Source: Pantoea sp. (GTDB lineage: Bacteria; Pseudomonadota; Gammaproteobacteria; Enterobacterales; Enterobacteriaceae). Taken from it: a DNA stretch of 64,000 nt. Below the pieces are notes generated by a model. It made no database searches. It saw nothing but the letters and a program-made list of their open reading frames with translations, and was not told the DNA's origin. The DNA lies in the NCBI RefSeq assembly GCF_028283705.1, contig NZ_JAPWKD010000024.1, positions 1 through 64,000 on the forward strand. Direction: 5' to 3'. The position numbers and the translations under genes were made by a program. Of the stretch, positions 1 to 9,175 are shown one piece after another (position 1 is the stretch's first letter; each line of letters opens with the position of its first letter).

Positions 1-743
1 ATACGGCTGCCAAACAGGCGCGTCGCCAGCGCGTGCCAGGTGGTACCACCGATACTGATATCCGCACCGATAAGATTCTGAATGACTGCCGCCGCCTGCT
101 GGCAGGTGATGAACTGACGACCGCCACCGGCATCCTGGTACAGACCGCGCAGCGGACTCGGATTACTGGTAATAAGCGACAGCGGGTCTGTGCTGTTCAG
201 CAGCTGCGACACGGTATACTTGTTATTCAGCAGGATATCGCCCACCACGCAGTTTTCCACGTAGTCGGTCATCATCTGCGCCAGCTGCGGGTTCTGTGTC
301 CGGAAATCCGATGACTGCGCGACAACCTGTGAACCAAAAAGCATCCCCGATTTCGTGTAGGTCAGCGAATCCGGGCGCGCCAGCGCATAGTCATATAGCT
401 GTGCCACCCCGAAACCGCCGCCCGTCGTCAGCCCGGCAATCATTGCCAGCCCCGCCGGGACGTTATCGACCTCGTAAATCCCTGCCGGGTCCGTGATATC
501 AATAATCTGCACGCTGCGTTTCGGTACCAGCAGCACCGATGTGATGACAAAAAAGAGCGCTAACCAGTGCACAAACACCATCGGGTTGCGCGACTTGATG
601 AAACTGGCCATCACGCCGAGCACGCCAAACAGCCCTACAATCCGCCTCAGCGTGCTGAACGTATCCGAGCCAATAATGGTGACCACGCCGTTAAACGTCT
701 GCCGCCACATGTCTCCGCCATAAATGGTCCAGACTTCAGTCAT
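1..743 (-). CDS. traG: TraG, mating-pair formation/stabilisation and entry exclusion protein (5' part)
   Basis: First 247 codons of TraG; the gene runs off the left edge of the window. The start ATG at 743 lies inside the end of traH (8-base overlap), the usual F order traH-traG. The N-terminal part has hydrophobic segments and the stretch DNVPAGLAMIAGLTT followed by TYTKSGMLFG, typical of the F TraG amino half, which works in pilus assembly at the inner membrane. The large C-terminal half, responsible for mating-pair stabilisation in the F family, is outside the window. Residues IKSRNPMVFV are identical to a segment of the TraA pilin encoded at 19432-19827. Confidence 0.93.
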   Translation of the reverse strand, partial: MTEVWTIYGGDMWRQTFNGVVTIIGSDTFSTLRRIVGLFGVLGVMASFIKSRNPMVFVHWLALFFVITSVLLVPKRSVQIIDITDPAGIYEVDNVPAGLAMIAGLTTGGGFGVAQLYDYALARPDSLTYTKSGMLFGSQVVAQSSDFRTQNPQLAQMMTDYVENCVVGDILLNNKYTVSQLLNSTDPLSLITSNPSPLRGLYQDAGGGRQFITCQQAAAVIQNLIGADISIGGTTWHALATRLFGSR

Positions 744-2103
744 TGCCTGTTCCCCACTGGTAATTGCCCTGATAGGACGTTGAAATAATGGTGGATACCT
801 GCTGCTGCAGGTACTGCATGTTGCGGTCAATCCCGTCCAGTGCATTCTGGTCTGCGGTGGACTGCAGTTTCATCTGCGCCAGCAGAGACTGTGCGCTGGC
901 AACGTTATTGCGCAGTTCACCGGCGGCCTGTTCCGGGAAGTTCTTGCCCGCCAGCGACTCACTGGCCTGTTTAACCAGCTCCTGCAGGTACTGCATCATC
1001 ATGTCCTGCGCGATGAAGTCTGCCACCTGGATAAGATAAGTAGGGCTCATCCCCATGCTGCGCGAGTTGGTCAGGTACTTCATGACCGGCACCGACGTGG
1101 TATTGATAAAGCCCTTCTCCTGATCTGACAGGCCGGTATCCGAACTGAGTTTGTTATCAATCGAGATCATCAGATTGCGCACCTGCGTGACCAGTGCCAC
1201 GTCGCTGCTGACGGTGACGTCTTCGACGGTCGGGCCGAGACAGAGATCCGGTTCGTCGCAGCCATAGATTTTGGCGCTGCCACCGCGCATCAGTACGGTG
1301 ATGATGTCGCGGTTATCAACAAGCGGTGAAAGGATGGTGACCTGTCCTTCTTTGTTAAAAATGATGGAGCCGACCACACTCATGACCAGCTCCTTCAGTT
1401 GCCGGTTACCGTCGAACAAGTGGTTGCGACCCAGCGCGTCCCAGATAAGGTTTTTGTTTTTCAGCACCTGATCTTTTTCATTATCAGAGGCCCTGCCGGT
1501 CACGCTGTCACCCTGCCCTCCCACCGTGCAGCCCTGTCGTGAAGCCGCCCAGTCCGAAAAGATATTGTCTTCACCGGCAATGTCCTGACAGATTTTCTGG
1601 TTCGATACCTGAGAGACCGGCCAAAGGCCGCCGATGATCCCCTGGGCCGCCTGGCACGAACTCATGTTGGCGGAGTTAACGTCAGACGCCAGCTTTTGCA
1701 GGAAGTCTTTTGCCTGCTTGAGTTCCGGCACCATCGTCTGCAGGGCAAGGTCAAAAGCGTAACCCGCTGCGTTGCTCATGATCTGCTTCACAAAGCGCTG
1801 AAGTTCATCACCGTTGATGAACGAAAACGCCCCCAGATACGCATCGATCCCCCCACAGCCTGCGTTAAGGGAGGGCACCTGCATCGAGATCAGCTGCACC
1901 TGCTTGACCGGCGTGCGCAGATAGACCGAACCGCCGGTAAAATAACCGGCTGCCTGCCCCTGCCAGGCCTGTGCCTTTGAGACGTTACCGTCAAAGCCGA
2001 GGCTGCCAAAAAATCCGTTCAGGTCTCCCTGGACATCAGCCAGCGCCGGACTGCTGATAACCAGGGCTGTAATGGCTGAAAGTAATAGCTGCCGGAATCT
2101 CAT
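736..2103 (-). CDS. traH: TraH, F-pilus assembly protein
   Basis: 455 residues, close to F TraH. The N-terminus is a Sec signal peptide (hydrophobic core then SSPALA), so the protein is periplasmic or outer-membrane associated. In the F system TraH joins the TraF/TraW/TraU/TrbB group needed for pilus extension and retraction. The C-terminal half is rich in heptad-like Leu/Gln patterns (around residues 370-440), in line with the coiled coil known for TraH. It overlaps the upstream TrbF-position gene by 4 bases (ATGA), showing translational coupling. Confidence 0.93.
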   Translation of the reverse strand: MRFRQLLLSAITALVISSPALADVQGDLNGFFGSLGFDGNVSKAQAWQGQAAGYFTGGSVYLRTPVKQVQLISMQVPSLNAGCGGIDAYLGAFSFINGDELQRFVKQIMSNAAGYAFDLALQTMVPELKQAKDFLQKLASDVNSANMSSCQAAQGIIGGLWPVSQVSNQKICQDIAGEDNIFSDWAASRQGCTVGGQGDSVTGRASDNEKDQVLKNKNLIWDALGRNHLFDGNRQLKELVMSVVGSIIFNKEGQVTILSPLVDNRDIITVLMRGGSAKIYGCDEPDLCLGPTVEDVTVSSDVALVTQVRNLMISIDNKLSSDTGLSDQEKGFINTTSVPVMKYLTNSRSMGMSPTYLIQVADFIAQDMMMQYLQELVKQASESLAGKNFPEQAAGELRNNVASAQSLLAQMKLQSTADQNALDGIDRNMQYLQQQVSTIISTSYQGNYQWGTGND

Positions 2104-2414
2104 TTCATCGCCTCCGGGAATGTTTTATGTCGTTTCATCGGTTCAGGGGTTTCCATAAATCCATGCCGGCGCAGCGTGATGCTGACCAGAGCGCCGCAGG
2201 CAAAACCTCCGGCCAGAGAGAGAAGAAACAGCAACGGGAAGGCCCGCATGCCGTTCATCAGCTGCCCATCCGGGCCACCCATCGCCAGTTCTATCGTGCG
2301 GTTAAGCAGGTCACAGACCAGCCAGGCGTAAAGCCCTGCTGCAGCCAGGAGTGACACACAGACGAGCAGCAGCGCCGACTCGAACCGGGAGAAGGTTAAA
2401 GGGGTCTCGTACAT
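2100..2414 (-). CDS. Small inner-membrane protein in the trbF position
   Basis: 104 residues with two clear hydrophobic segments (about residues 15-38 and 55-80) and a basic C-terminus. It lies between trbB and traH, exactly where F carries trbF, and overlaps traH by 4 bases. F TrbF is dispensable for transfer and of unknown function. I assign the name by position and membrane topology only, as sequence similarity could not be tested. Confidence 0.6.
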   Translation of the reverse strand: MYETPLTFSRFESALLLVCVSLLAAAGLYAWLVCDLLNRTIELAMGGPDGQLMNGMRAFPLLFLLSLAGGFACGALVSITLRRHGFMETPEPMKRHKTFPEAMK

Positions 2415-2450
2415 GTTTTTTTCCGAAAGGCGACAGCCGTCGCCGGTGGG

Positions 2451-3077
2451 TTATTGCGGCGTTGCCTCGCCGCTGGTCGGGACAGGACCCAGGGTATCCG
2501 GGGCGAGGTGATCAATATCGGCCTCAATCATCTGACCTACCCGCTGGCTCAGCGTGTTCATATCTGTTTCACCCTGATAGAGCGGATAAGCCATGTTGCT
2601 GTTCACGTTCACCAGGAAAGTAGTCGGCGTGGCAATGGGCAGGCCGTTTCCGAAGAACGTCAGAATTTCGCCGGCGATGGGTTCATTCGGGCCAGACTTA
2701 CGGGGGATGAGTGCCACCGGGAAAGAGACATCGCCATAACCGTCGAGGGTATAGGGATACGCTTTGATTCCTTCCTTATCCGTCCATTCCCTGAGCAGTG
2801 GATCGAATTTCGCGCTGTGGGGACAGCTGCGCTGCATAAATACCACAATGGCATAATCATTCAGGTTTACCGTGCGCCCGTCCGTCAGTGTCATGAAACG
2901 CGGCGCTTTCGGCGGTGAAAGGCGGGCCGGTGTCGTACCCGGCAAACCGAGCTGGGGCAGCTGGACCCCTTTTGCTGCCTTAACCTGCTCGATAGCGGCA
3001 ATCTCATCAGCCACCGTTGCCTGCGCAGCCAGAGGGGTGAGGAGCATCAGAAGCGAAAGAAGATGATTTATCTTCAC
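2451..3077 (-). CDS. trbB: TrbB, thioredoxin-like pilin-assembly protein with a single active-site cysteine
   Basis: 208 residues with a Sec signal peptide (cleavage after AAQA) and a thioredoxin-type core: strand, YAIVVFMQRSCPHSAKFDPLL, later PTTFLVN with a cis-Pro-like TPT loop. In F, TrbB is a periplasmic disulfide isomerase that helps fold Cys-rich transfer proteins such as TraN, TraU and TraH. The family normally has CxxC; here the site reads C85-P-H-S88, so the second cysteine is missing. Overlaps the upstream small gene by 4 bases and sits between the traQ- and trbF-position genes. Confidence 0.85.
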   Translation of the reverse strand: MKINHLLSLLMLLTPLAAQATVADEIAAIEQVKAAKGVQLPQLGLPGTTPARLSPPKAPRFMTLTDGRTVNLNDYAIVVFMQRSCPHSAKFDPLLREWTDKEGIKAYPYTLDGYGDVSFPVALIPRKSGPNEPIAGEILTFFGNGLPIATPTTFLVNVNSNMAYPLYQGETDMNTLSQRVGQMIEADIDHLAPDTLGPVPTSGEATPQ

Positions 3078-3280
3078 GACTTCACCTCCCCACGGCGGCG
3101 CGCGCGCCGGTAAGAAATAATGTCCGCAACCAGCGTCAGCGCGGCTCCCGCAAAACAGGCCACCGCGCTGGTTACCAGCACCTCATGGGTCAGCACCGGC
3201 GAGTAATTTATCAGCTGTCGCAGACAGTTAAGCAGAATGCCCGCCATAAACAGTATGGCGATAAAGGGAAGTCTGGTCAT
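3074..3280 (-). CDS. Small two-span membrane protein in the traQ position
   Basis: 68 residues with two hydrophobic helices (about residues 4-24 and 34-56) and a basic tail RRARRRGE. It is coupled by 4-base overlaps on both sides (trbA-position gene upstream, trbB downstream). In F this slot holds traQ, the pilin chaperone of about 94 residues. The size and topology fit a reduced TraQ but I see no decisive motif, so this is a positional guess. Confidence 0.55.
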   Translation of the reverse strand: MTRLPFIAILFMAGILLNCLRQLINYSPVLTHEVLVTSAVACFAGAALTLVADIISYRRARRRGEVKS

Positions 3281-3747
3281 GAATTACCTCTTTGAGCCCG
3301 GCGGCGGATACCCCGTATCGCCAGGCTCGCTATCACTGAAAAGATCACGCCGCATAGGTAAAGTGACGACAGCACGCTGTTCATGCCCGAGACCCAGTCC
3401 TCACGCCTTACGACGACGTTCACACAGGGTGCAACCGCAGGTGCAGGTGTCACCCGGATGTTATCGGGTGTCACTGCATGCGGCGGCAGGGACAGATCCT
3501 GACGGGTGGTTCCGCCCTCTGCTGTGGGTGTCCGGCAGTCCCACACCTGACCGTCCGGCGCATCACGTACCAGATTCTCTGCCTGCCTGAGCAGCATCTC
3601 TCCACTGCTGCCAGCGTGATGCGACAACAGCAGAAACAGCACAAAGAATAACAACGCAGGATGGATAACGAAGGTCTGCAACAGGAGATCCCGCACCTGA
3701 AAAGCGGTGCGTAACCACACCCGCCAGGCAGGAGAAATTGAATACAT
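3277..3747 (-). CDS. Membrane protein in the trbA position
   Basis: 156 residues from the ATG at 3747, chosen because GAGGTAA lies just upstream; a longer in-frame start at 3813 would overlap traF. A hydrophobic segment at about residues 27-45, a soluble, probably periplasmic stretch rich in Pro and Thr, and a second hydrophobic segment near residues 120-145 followed by RGIRRRAQRG. F carries trbA, a dispensable membrane protein, between traF and traQ. Function unknown. Confidence 0.6.
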   Translation of the reverse strand: MYSISPAWRVWLRTAFQVRDLLLQTFVIHPALLFFVLFLLLSHHAGSSGEMLLRQAENLVRDAPDGQVWDCRTPTAEGGTTRQDLSLPPHAVTPDNIRVTPAPAVAPCVNVVVRREDWVSGMNSVLSSLYLCGVIFSVIASLAIRGIRRRAQRGNS

Positions 3748-3757
3748 CTGTATTACC

Positions 3758-4555
3758 TCAGAAGTTAGGTTTAAAGCCGGTGGCCACGTTAAGGAAACGC
3801 TTTGCCAGGTCATCCTGGGTCATGAAGCCATAGGCCAGAGGACGGTAATTTCGCGATGCGGGATCGACCAGGAAAAGCGCCGGGAAGTGGCTGATCCCCA
3901 TTCGTGCACTCTGCCCCTCATCACGGCGGCTGTCCGGTACCTGCGGAGAAACCGTGCCGTCCACGCTGACCGGTATCAGTGAGATGTGCTTCAGCCGCGC
4001 AAAATCGGCGACCACACCGGCCATTTGTGCATCAATCGGGTCGCTGCCGCGATAGAAGTAGAAAAGACCGTACTGGCTGGCCAGCTCGCTGATAGCCTGT
4101 GTTTCCTTATCCTGATCGCGCGCCTGCTGCAGCGGTGCCGTGCTGTTGTAGTGCGGATGCTCCAGGTTGTAATCGAGATCCGGGTGGTCCAGTTGTGCCA
4201 CGGCAAACGACTGGCTGAACATCGAGGCGCGGTCAGTCCAGAACTTCTGCCAGCGCAGGAAGGTTGCCGTATTTTCCGCCGAGGGATACAAAATCGCCCG
4301 ATCCAGCGCCTGCTTTGTATAGCCTTTCAGCACCTCTGCCTGCTTCTCAGGGGAAAGCTGACTGAAGTCCGGTACCACCGGCGCGGCGGGCTTAGGTGCC
4401 GGCGGTTCCGACTTTTTCTTCGGCTCGTTGTACCAGTGCCAGCCGGTAAAGGGGTCAGCTGGTGTGATCACGGCATCAGCAGCCGGGGTCTCATCGGCAA
4501 ATGCCGGGCTAATACAGGTCATGAGCACGCAGGCGGTAAGCAGTCTTTTCATCAT
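3758..4555 (-). CDS. traF: TraF, periplasmic pilus-assembly protein
   Basis: 265 residues with a signal peptide ending near ISPAFA. The C-terminal domain has a thioredoxin-like fold pattern (YGLFYFYRGSDPIDAQM, later GISHFPALFLVDP) without a CxxC pair, as in F TraF. It acts with TraH, TraW, TraU and TrbB in pilus assembly. A proline-rich linker (KKSEPPAPKPAAPVVPDF) follows the signal peptide. Overlaps traN by 4 bases. Confidence 0.92.
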   Translation of the reverse strand: MMKRLLTACVLMTCISPAFADETPAADAVITPADPFTGWHWYNEPKKKSEPPAPKPAAPVVPDFSQLSPEKQAEVLKGYTKQALDRAILYPSAENTATFLRWQKFWTDRASMFSQSFAVAQLDHPDLDYNLEHPHYNSTAPLQQARDQDKETQAISELASQYGLFYFYRGSDPIDAQMAGVVADFARLKHISLIPVSVDGTVSPQVPDSRRDEGQSARMGISHFPALFLVDPASRNYRPLAYGFMTQDDLAKRFLNVATGFKPNF

Positions 4556-6405
4556 TTACCTCCCGTCTGGGCAGCAACCTGAGCGGCAATCCGGTCTTTC
4601 ACCTGCTGGACCATCGTGGATGAATCCGGAATTTTCTGGTTGGCTATCAGGTCACTGTAAAAATCCTGAAAGTTAATCAGGTCAAAGTTGATCGCCTGAA
4701 GTTCCGGCACCGTGATGCCCCGGCAGTCAGGCGTGTCACCGCTGCCGAAACTCACGTGCAGCTGGTCACGACGCCCCTGTTCCTGAATGATCCGCGCGAG
4801 CTTGCCCTGAAAGACGCAATAGGCCTGCTTTTTCTGCACGCAGACACCCATCACCGAAATATTGCAGGCCTCACCGACGTAGACGGTCACTTTCTTCTCA
4901 CGGGCAACACCGAGTGCTTTCTCATCGCTGCTGCAGTTTGCAAGGCCCACGCTGTTACCCCAGCCACTGTCCACACAACAGTTATTGAAACCCGCCATCG
5001 CCTTGCGGCAGTAGATGGCCTGGCCGGTAAAGGCTTTGACGTTAATCTGATCGTTTTTGACATCTTCGCCCGCTGACGCGAGGCCGGCGAGTTTCGCTAC
5101 GGCGGTATCAAAGCCGCTGTCTCCCGCACCGTCTGTTTCGCTGCAGTCTCCCCCCTGACAGAAATACTGTCCTCCGCACAGCAGTCCTTCGGAACTGTAG
5201 GATGTCTGACACTGATAAGTATCCGCTTCATGCAGGCAGGTACTGCCCTCGGCTTCTGAGCAGCTTCGTGCGGAGAGGGTGCAGTTTCTGTCGGCGATCA
5301 GCGTGCTGCAATTGCCTGTGGAACTGACCGGGACGATGTAAGCATCCGAATACTGCCAGCAGTCGCTGCTGACCTGATAAGACTGGCCGTCAGTCCCGGT
5401 CACGGTCCGGGTACCGCCTTCCTCCGTACAGACACTGCCGTCTGAGGCAATCGCCGTACTCTGATCAAACCCACACGATGAGCTCCAGCTGATGCCGGGC
5501 GTTGCCGTCGTTACCGTCTCCTGTATAGGAAACGTCAGCGTGATCACTTCTGTTCCTGCCTGGGTTGCCGTTGCTATCCCCGCGACAAAGTCCCCGACGT
5601 GGCCGGTGGCATTTGAGCCGACGGTAAAGGTCAGCGTGTCACCTTTATTTATCGTCTGGGGCGTAACGTTAAAGGGGGCCGAGTTGTTACGGTAAAGCGT
5701 CGCCGTCTGCCCAAAACCCGAAATAATCGCCGCCCAGCCGGAATGGTTGGTCGGGTTAGCCGGCTGGGTATAGCTCACCGTGCCCGCCGAAATCACTCCT
5801 GACGATGTGGCCACTACCTGATAGGTCACAACCGTACCGTTGCTGGTCCCGTTAGTCAGTGTGAAGGTGATGGTTGAGTCATGCGTCTCTGTTGAATAGC
5901 TCAGCGTCGGGGTAGCTGTCCGGGCACACGTCTGTACCTGGTTCACGTCGCGGTCACAGCTGTAGTTCTCGAACACCGATTTTGAGACCGTTGTGGCACT
6001 GCACTGGGTATTCGTGCCGTCTGTGATACTGCCGCTGTTGGCCTCGGCGTTTTTGCCGTTCTGAATAAAATCCGCCGTGGGATCGATGGTGACAGCCGGG
6101 TTTTTTGTACTGGAATCGCTGATAGCCTGCCCGGCCTCGCTCTGGCTGAGCGCAGTCTGCCCCTTGCCCGCGATATCGCTGTCACTGCCCTGAACGCCAC
6201 CGTAATAACCACTCTGCGAGGGGCTGGCAGTATAACCGGGGATCAGTGACGACGGGTCAGTCCCGGAGGCCGTGGACGTCCCCTGTCCTTTATTACTGCT
6301 GGCATAGCTGGAGCCTGCACTGAATGCATCACTGACGGCATCAGCAAAAGCAGTCGGCCCCCACCCGGCCATCAGCAGAAAAATAAGCGGGAAATAACGT
6401 TTCAT
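4552..6405 (-). CDS. traN: TraN, outer-membrane mating-pair stabilisation adhesin
   Basis: 617 residues, signal peptide ending near PTAFA, and many cysteines, especially in the C-terminal third (CNNC-type clusters such as GFNNCCVDSGWGNSV and DRNCTLSARSCSEAEGSTC). In F-like plasmids TraN on the donor outer membrane contacts recipient porins; the central tip region sets receptor choice. Here the middle (about residues 165-300) is a Thr/Ser/Gly-rich beta-like domain quite unlike the conserved Cys-rich flanks, so it is the likely specificity domain. Low-complexity Ser/Gly N-terminus. Confidence 0.93.
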   Translation of the reverse strand: MKRYFPLIFLLMAGWGPTAFADAVSDAFSAGSSYASSNKGQGTSTASGTDPSSLIPGYTASPSQSGYYGGVQGSDSDIAGKGQTALSQSEAGQAISDSSTKNPAVTIDPTADFIQNGKNAEANSGSITDGTNTQCSATTVSKSVFENYSCDRDVNQVQTCARTATPTLSYSTETHDSTITFTLTNGTSNGTVVTYQVVATSSGVISAGTVSYTQPANPTNHSGWAAIISGFGQTATLYRNNSAPFNVTPQTINKGDTLTFTVGSNATGHVGDFVAGIATATQAGTEVITLTFPIQETVTTATPGISWSSSCGFDQSTAIASDGSVCTEEGGTRTVTGTDGQSYQVSSDCWQYSDAYIVPVSSTGNCSTLIADRNCTLSARSCSEAEGSTCLHEADTYQCQTSYSSEGLLCGGQYFCQGGDCSETDGAGDSGFDTAVAKLAGLASAGEDVKNDQINVKAFTGQAIYCRKAMAGFNNCCVDSGWGNSVGLANCSSDEKALGVAREKKVTVYVGEACNISVMGVCVQKKQAYCVFQGKLARIIQEQGRRDQLHVSFGSGDTPDCRGITVPELQAINFDLINFQDFYSDLIANQKIPDSSTMVQQVKDRIAAQVAAQTGGK

Positions 6406-7031
6406 CGGCCTCCCTCCGCGTCCTTCAGGATCTGCACCGCCGTCGTGGCGCAGTCTCCCCGCTGCTTCACTTCTTCCAGCGCCTGTTTCACCGGCAGGCT
6501 GCCGTAGAGAACATCAAATCGGTTCCCGCAGGTCACAACCAGTGCCGGAACTGCCTTAATGCCGTACTGCTCATATAGAGTCGGATCTATCTGCACCCCG
6601 GCCTGTTTATCTTTTTTCGACAGTTCAAAAATAGCCGAAGCCGTTTTCCTGAAATCGTTATCCAGCAGCCCGCGCAGCGTGGCGGGAATACCAAAATGCC
6701 GGGCATCCTGGAGCATCGGCAGCAGCCCTTCCTCCGGAATGCTCAGACTCACAAAATAGACGGCCTTCGGCGTGGTGCGGGACGCACTGTTATCCTGTGC
6801 CTGCGAGGCGGAAATTTCATTCTGCATCTGTGCCACCCGCCCCTGCTGGGCATCCGGCAGCGTAATATTCATGCCCTGCAGCTGACTTTTGAACAGTGCC
6901 AGATCGCGTTGCTGCTGCTTCATGTACGCCATGTCATCGCCAGACACAGTGGGCTGCTCAGCGGCACGGACACTGAGCGTGCACAGCAGTGCGGCGCTGA
7001 ACGTCAGCGCCGTGATCAGTGGGGTATTCAT
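6402..7031 (-). CDS. trbC: TrbC, periplasmic pilus-assembly protein
   Basis: 209 residues from the ATG at 7031, which begins a good signal peptide (ITALTFSAALLCTLSVRAA). The longer in-frame ORF would run into traU. The C-terminal half has a thioredoxin-like layout (VYFVSLSIPEEGLLPML, later IKAVPALVVTCG), as in F TrbC, which interacts with TraW. Overlaps traN by 4 bases. Confidence 0.9.
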   Translation of the reverse strand: MNTPLITALTFSAALLCTLSVRAAEQPTVSGDDMAYMKQQQRDLALFKSQLQGMNITLPDAQQGRVAQMQNEISASQAQDNSASRTTPKAVYFVSLSIPEEGLLPMLQDARHFGIPATLRGLLDNDFRKTASAIFELSKKDKQAGVQIDPTLYEQYGIKAVPALVVTCGNRFDVLYGSLPVKQALEEVKQRGDCATTAVQILKDAEGGR

Positions 7032-7044
7032 GGTGAGTCCTTCT

Positions 7045-8037
7045 TTACAGGAAAACGCAGTTACGTTTTCGCCACATGAGGTAGCCGAAATTCTTTTTGG
7101 TTGTGGGCGAGTTATGAGTGGAGCCCCAGAGCTGTGTCGTGGAACCGAAGGGATGACAGTCACCCGGCTCCGGATACATGTTCACCATCTGGTAGCGCCA
7201 TCTGGATTTGGGAATAATCGGTGACGGGTATTCAAAACAGACGGCGTTATCGGCACCGACTGACTCCATGACCAGTCCCTCACGATGCAGCTTGAACGCC
7301 ATGCGTTCACTGACCAGGATCGACGCTTCAAGGGGTGAAAACTCGTTGCTGGTATAGCCCGTAAAGGGATACATCGAGCCCTGCGCACCGGCACACCAGA
7401 ACAGTGGGTCCAGCGGCATGCCCGCTGCTGCTGCCAGCGAATCTGCTGCACACGCCCCCTGTGCCAGCGGGCTGCTGAACAGGGATACCTCCGGGTTGAT
7501 AATCATGGACAGCGTGCTGTCATTCCACAGTGGATCAACCTCAGACAGGTAAGCGATATCCATATCCCCGGTCTGCATACAGCCCACACTGGTGATGATG
7601 TTCAGCCAGAAGATCAGCGGGTACTTGTACCAGTGCACATGATAGAAACTGCCGGGCGAAGGGGAGTCACTCTGTCCGCCCCGTCCGGTTCCGGTCCGCC
7701 CGAGGTCGATTTTGAAGCCTCCCATATTCACCATGACGCCGGGTTCTCGGGTGACGTCCGTCATCGCCATCGGTTCCCAGAATCCGATAGCCAGGCCCAG
7801 CCGGTACAGTATGCCGACAGGGCATAACTGAAGCGGAGAAGACGGGTTTGACGTGTCCGGATTTTTACCGGATGCCAGCTGAATACTCCCCAGCGTCATA
7901 GGAAACAGACACTTCCAGCAGACGTCAGTAATGGGATTCACCCAGCGGCCGTCACCGGCGTTATCCGCGAAAGCACTCTCCGGTTTTACCATCAGCACAC
8001 CCAGAAGCAGACAGAGCATCAGGACATAACGTTTCAT
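7045..8037 (-). CDS. traU: TraU, conjugative DNA-transfer protein
   Basis: 330 residues, the same length as F TraU, from the ATG at 8037 with a signal peptide ending FA before DNAGDGR. Carries the family hallmarks TDVCWKCLFPMTLG and many cysteines. TraU is periplasmic and needed more for DNA transfer than for pilus formation. The start overlaps the end of the unknown gene at 8034-8375 by 4 bases, so that gene is inserted into the F order trbC-traU-traW and is coupled to traU. Confidence 0.94.
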   Translation of the reverse strand: MKRYVLMLCLLLGVLMVKPESAFADNAGDGRWVNPITDVCWKCLFPMTLGSIQLASGKNPDTSNPSSPLQLCPVGILYRLGLAIGFWEPMAMTDVTREPGVMVNMGGFKIDLGRTGTGRGGQSDSPSPGSFYHVHWYKYPLIFWLNIITSVGCMQTGDMDIAYLSEVDPLWNDSTLSMIINPEVSLFSSPLAQGACAADSLAAAAGMPLDPLFWCAGAQGSMYPFTGYTSNEFSPLEASILVSERMAFKLHREGLVMESVGADNAVCFEYPSPIIPKSRWRYQMVNMYPEPGDCHPFGSTTQLWGSTHNSPTTKKNFGYLMWRKRNCVFL

Positions 8038-8375
8038 GTCGCTGCCCCCTCCCTGAACGGGCACAACCAGATGCATACCGGGCCGTCGTCCGTATCGTGA
8101 ATACTGCCTGTAAACCAGGCCTCGCCTGCGGGCCCGGAAGGGAGCCATTCGCTGCAGTTACCGGTTTCCCAGAACCGCGCCATCTGTTCTTCCGGTACTT
8201 CATTATCCATCCACGTGGTTGCGGCCTTGAGGTTATGCGCCTTCAGCCAGGTCTCAAACTCACCCGGTAACGGGTATTCGCGATCGTCTGCAGGGATAAA
8301 AAAATCAGGATGTGTCCAGCCACCCCAGCGATCGCGCACGACCGGCTGAGCCGTTATGTCAGCTTGATGTGTCAT
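8034..8375 (-). CDS. Unknown small protein between traU and traW
   Basis: 113 residues from the ATG at 8375 (MTHQADI). No signal peptide or membrane segment, so probably cytoplasmic. Notable are RWGGWTHPDFF, many tryptophans and an acidic C-terminal part ending in CPFREGAAT. Not part of the classic F operon. It overlaps traU by 4 bases. I do not recognise the family; the WTHPD pattern resembles small phage or plasmid accessory proteins, which is only an impression. Confidence 0.65.
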   Translation of the reverse strand: MTHQADITAQPVVRDRWGGWTHPDFFIPADDREYPLPGEFETWLKAHNLKAATTWMDNEVPEEQMARFWETGNCSEWLPSGPAGEAWFTGSIHDTDDGPVCIWLCPFREGAAT

Positions 8376-8512
8376 GAAAGGAATTCCGTCATGGTGGCAG
8401 CTGTGCTGCCGTATCAGAAAGGAGTAATCAGAACTGCCTGCGGGGTGCAGGCTGAGGCGTACCGCAGCTGTGCGAGGAACGAACAGCCTGCGCAACGTGG
8501 ACAGAATGCAGT

Positions 8513-9175
8513 TCAGTGTGGAACAGAGAGATCATCCCTCCTGACGACATACCAGCCAGCGGCCCTCACACCGCGCTGGCAGGTATCCGCCCTGAGAAGA
8601 AAATGCTTATCAGCATCCTCGCGCAACCTTTCGTCCATCAGTTCATACTGCTCCGTCAGAGGGGCAAGATAGTACTGACGTGCTCCTGCCAGTTCCCGGC
8701 CCACGCGCACTCGTACAGACAGGGGCGGTGACACCTCTGCACGTTCATCTGTGTGCAATGTGTAGCCTTCATCTTCCAGCGCTGTACTGAACACGTCCAG
8801 CAGATGCTGCCAGTATGCGGTGGTTTCGTGCTCCGCCACCCGTTCAGCCATTTCCCGGCTGCCGAAAGTGGCTGGCGCGGAAACCGGAGTGCCATACCTT
8901 ACGCTCATCGCGCCCGGTTTATTTGCAAGCATGGCCACACAGATGCGCCCCACACGGATGAGAACAATGGACATCGTCATCAACAGCAGAAACATCCCGG
9001 CGGCAGGCAGATGATCCGCCAGGTTACCCAATGCCCTGATGCTGTCGGGTGACAGACCGATTTCCGCACGGCACACAACCGGCGAGGTCTGCACCGGAAC
9101 ATCCTTTTGTTGCACAGGCAGTTCATCAGACTTCTGCCAGTCCTGTATGAGACGGGGCACAAGGTCAGTCTGCAT
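8513..9175 (-). CDS. Unknown protein with one membrane segment
   Basis: 220 residues. One strong hydrophobic helix at about residues 55-83 (MFLLLMTMSIVLIRVGRICVAML) separates a short N-terminal part from a soluble C-terminal domain rich in Glu and Arg (MAERVAEHETTAYWQHLLDVF). No known transfer gene occupies this place in F. Overlaps the next upstream gene (9165-9455), indicating an operonic accessory gene. Product unknown. Confidence 0.6.
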   Translation of the reverse strand: MQTDLVPRLIQDWQKSDELPVQQKDVPVQTSPVVCRAEIGLSPDSIRALGNLADHLPAAGMFLLLMTMSIVLIRVGRICVAMLANKPGAMSVRYGTPVSAPATFGSREMAERVAEHETTAYWQHLLDVFSTALEDEGYTLHTDERAEVSPPLSVRVRVGRELAGARQYYLAPLTEQYELMDERLREDADKHFLLRADTCQRGVRAAGWYVVRRDDLSVPH

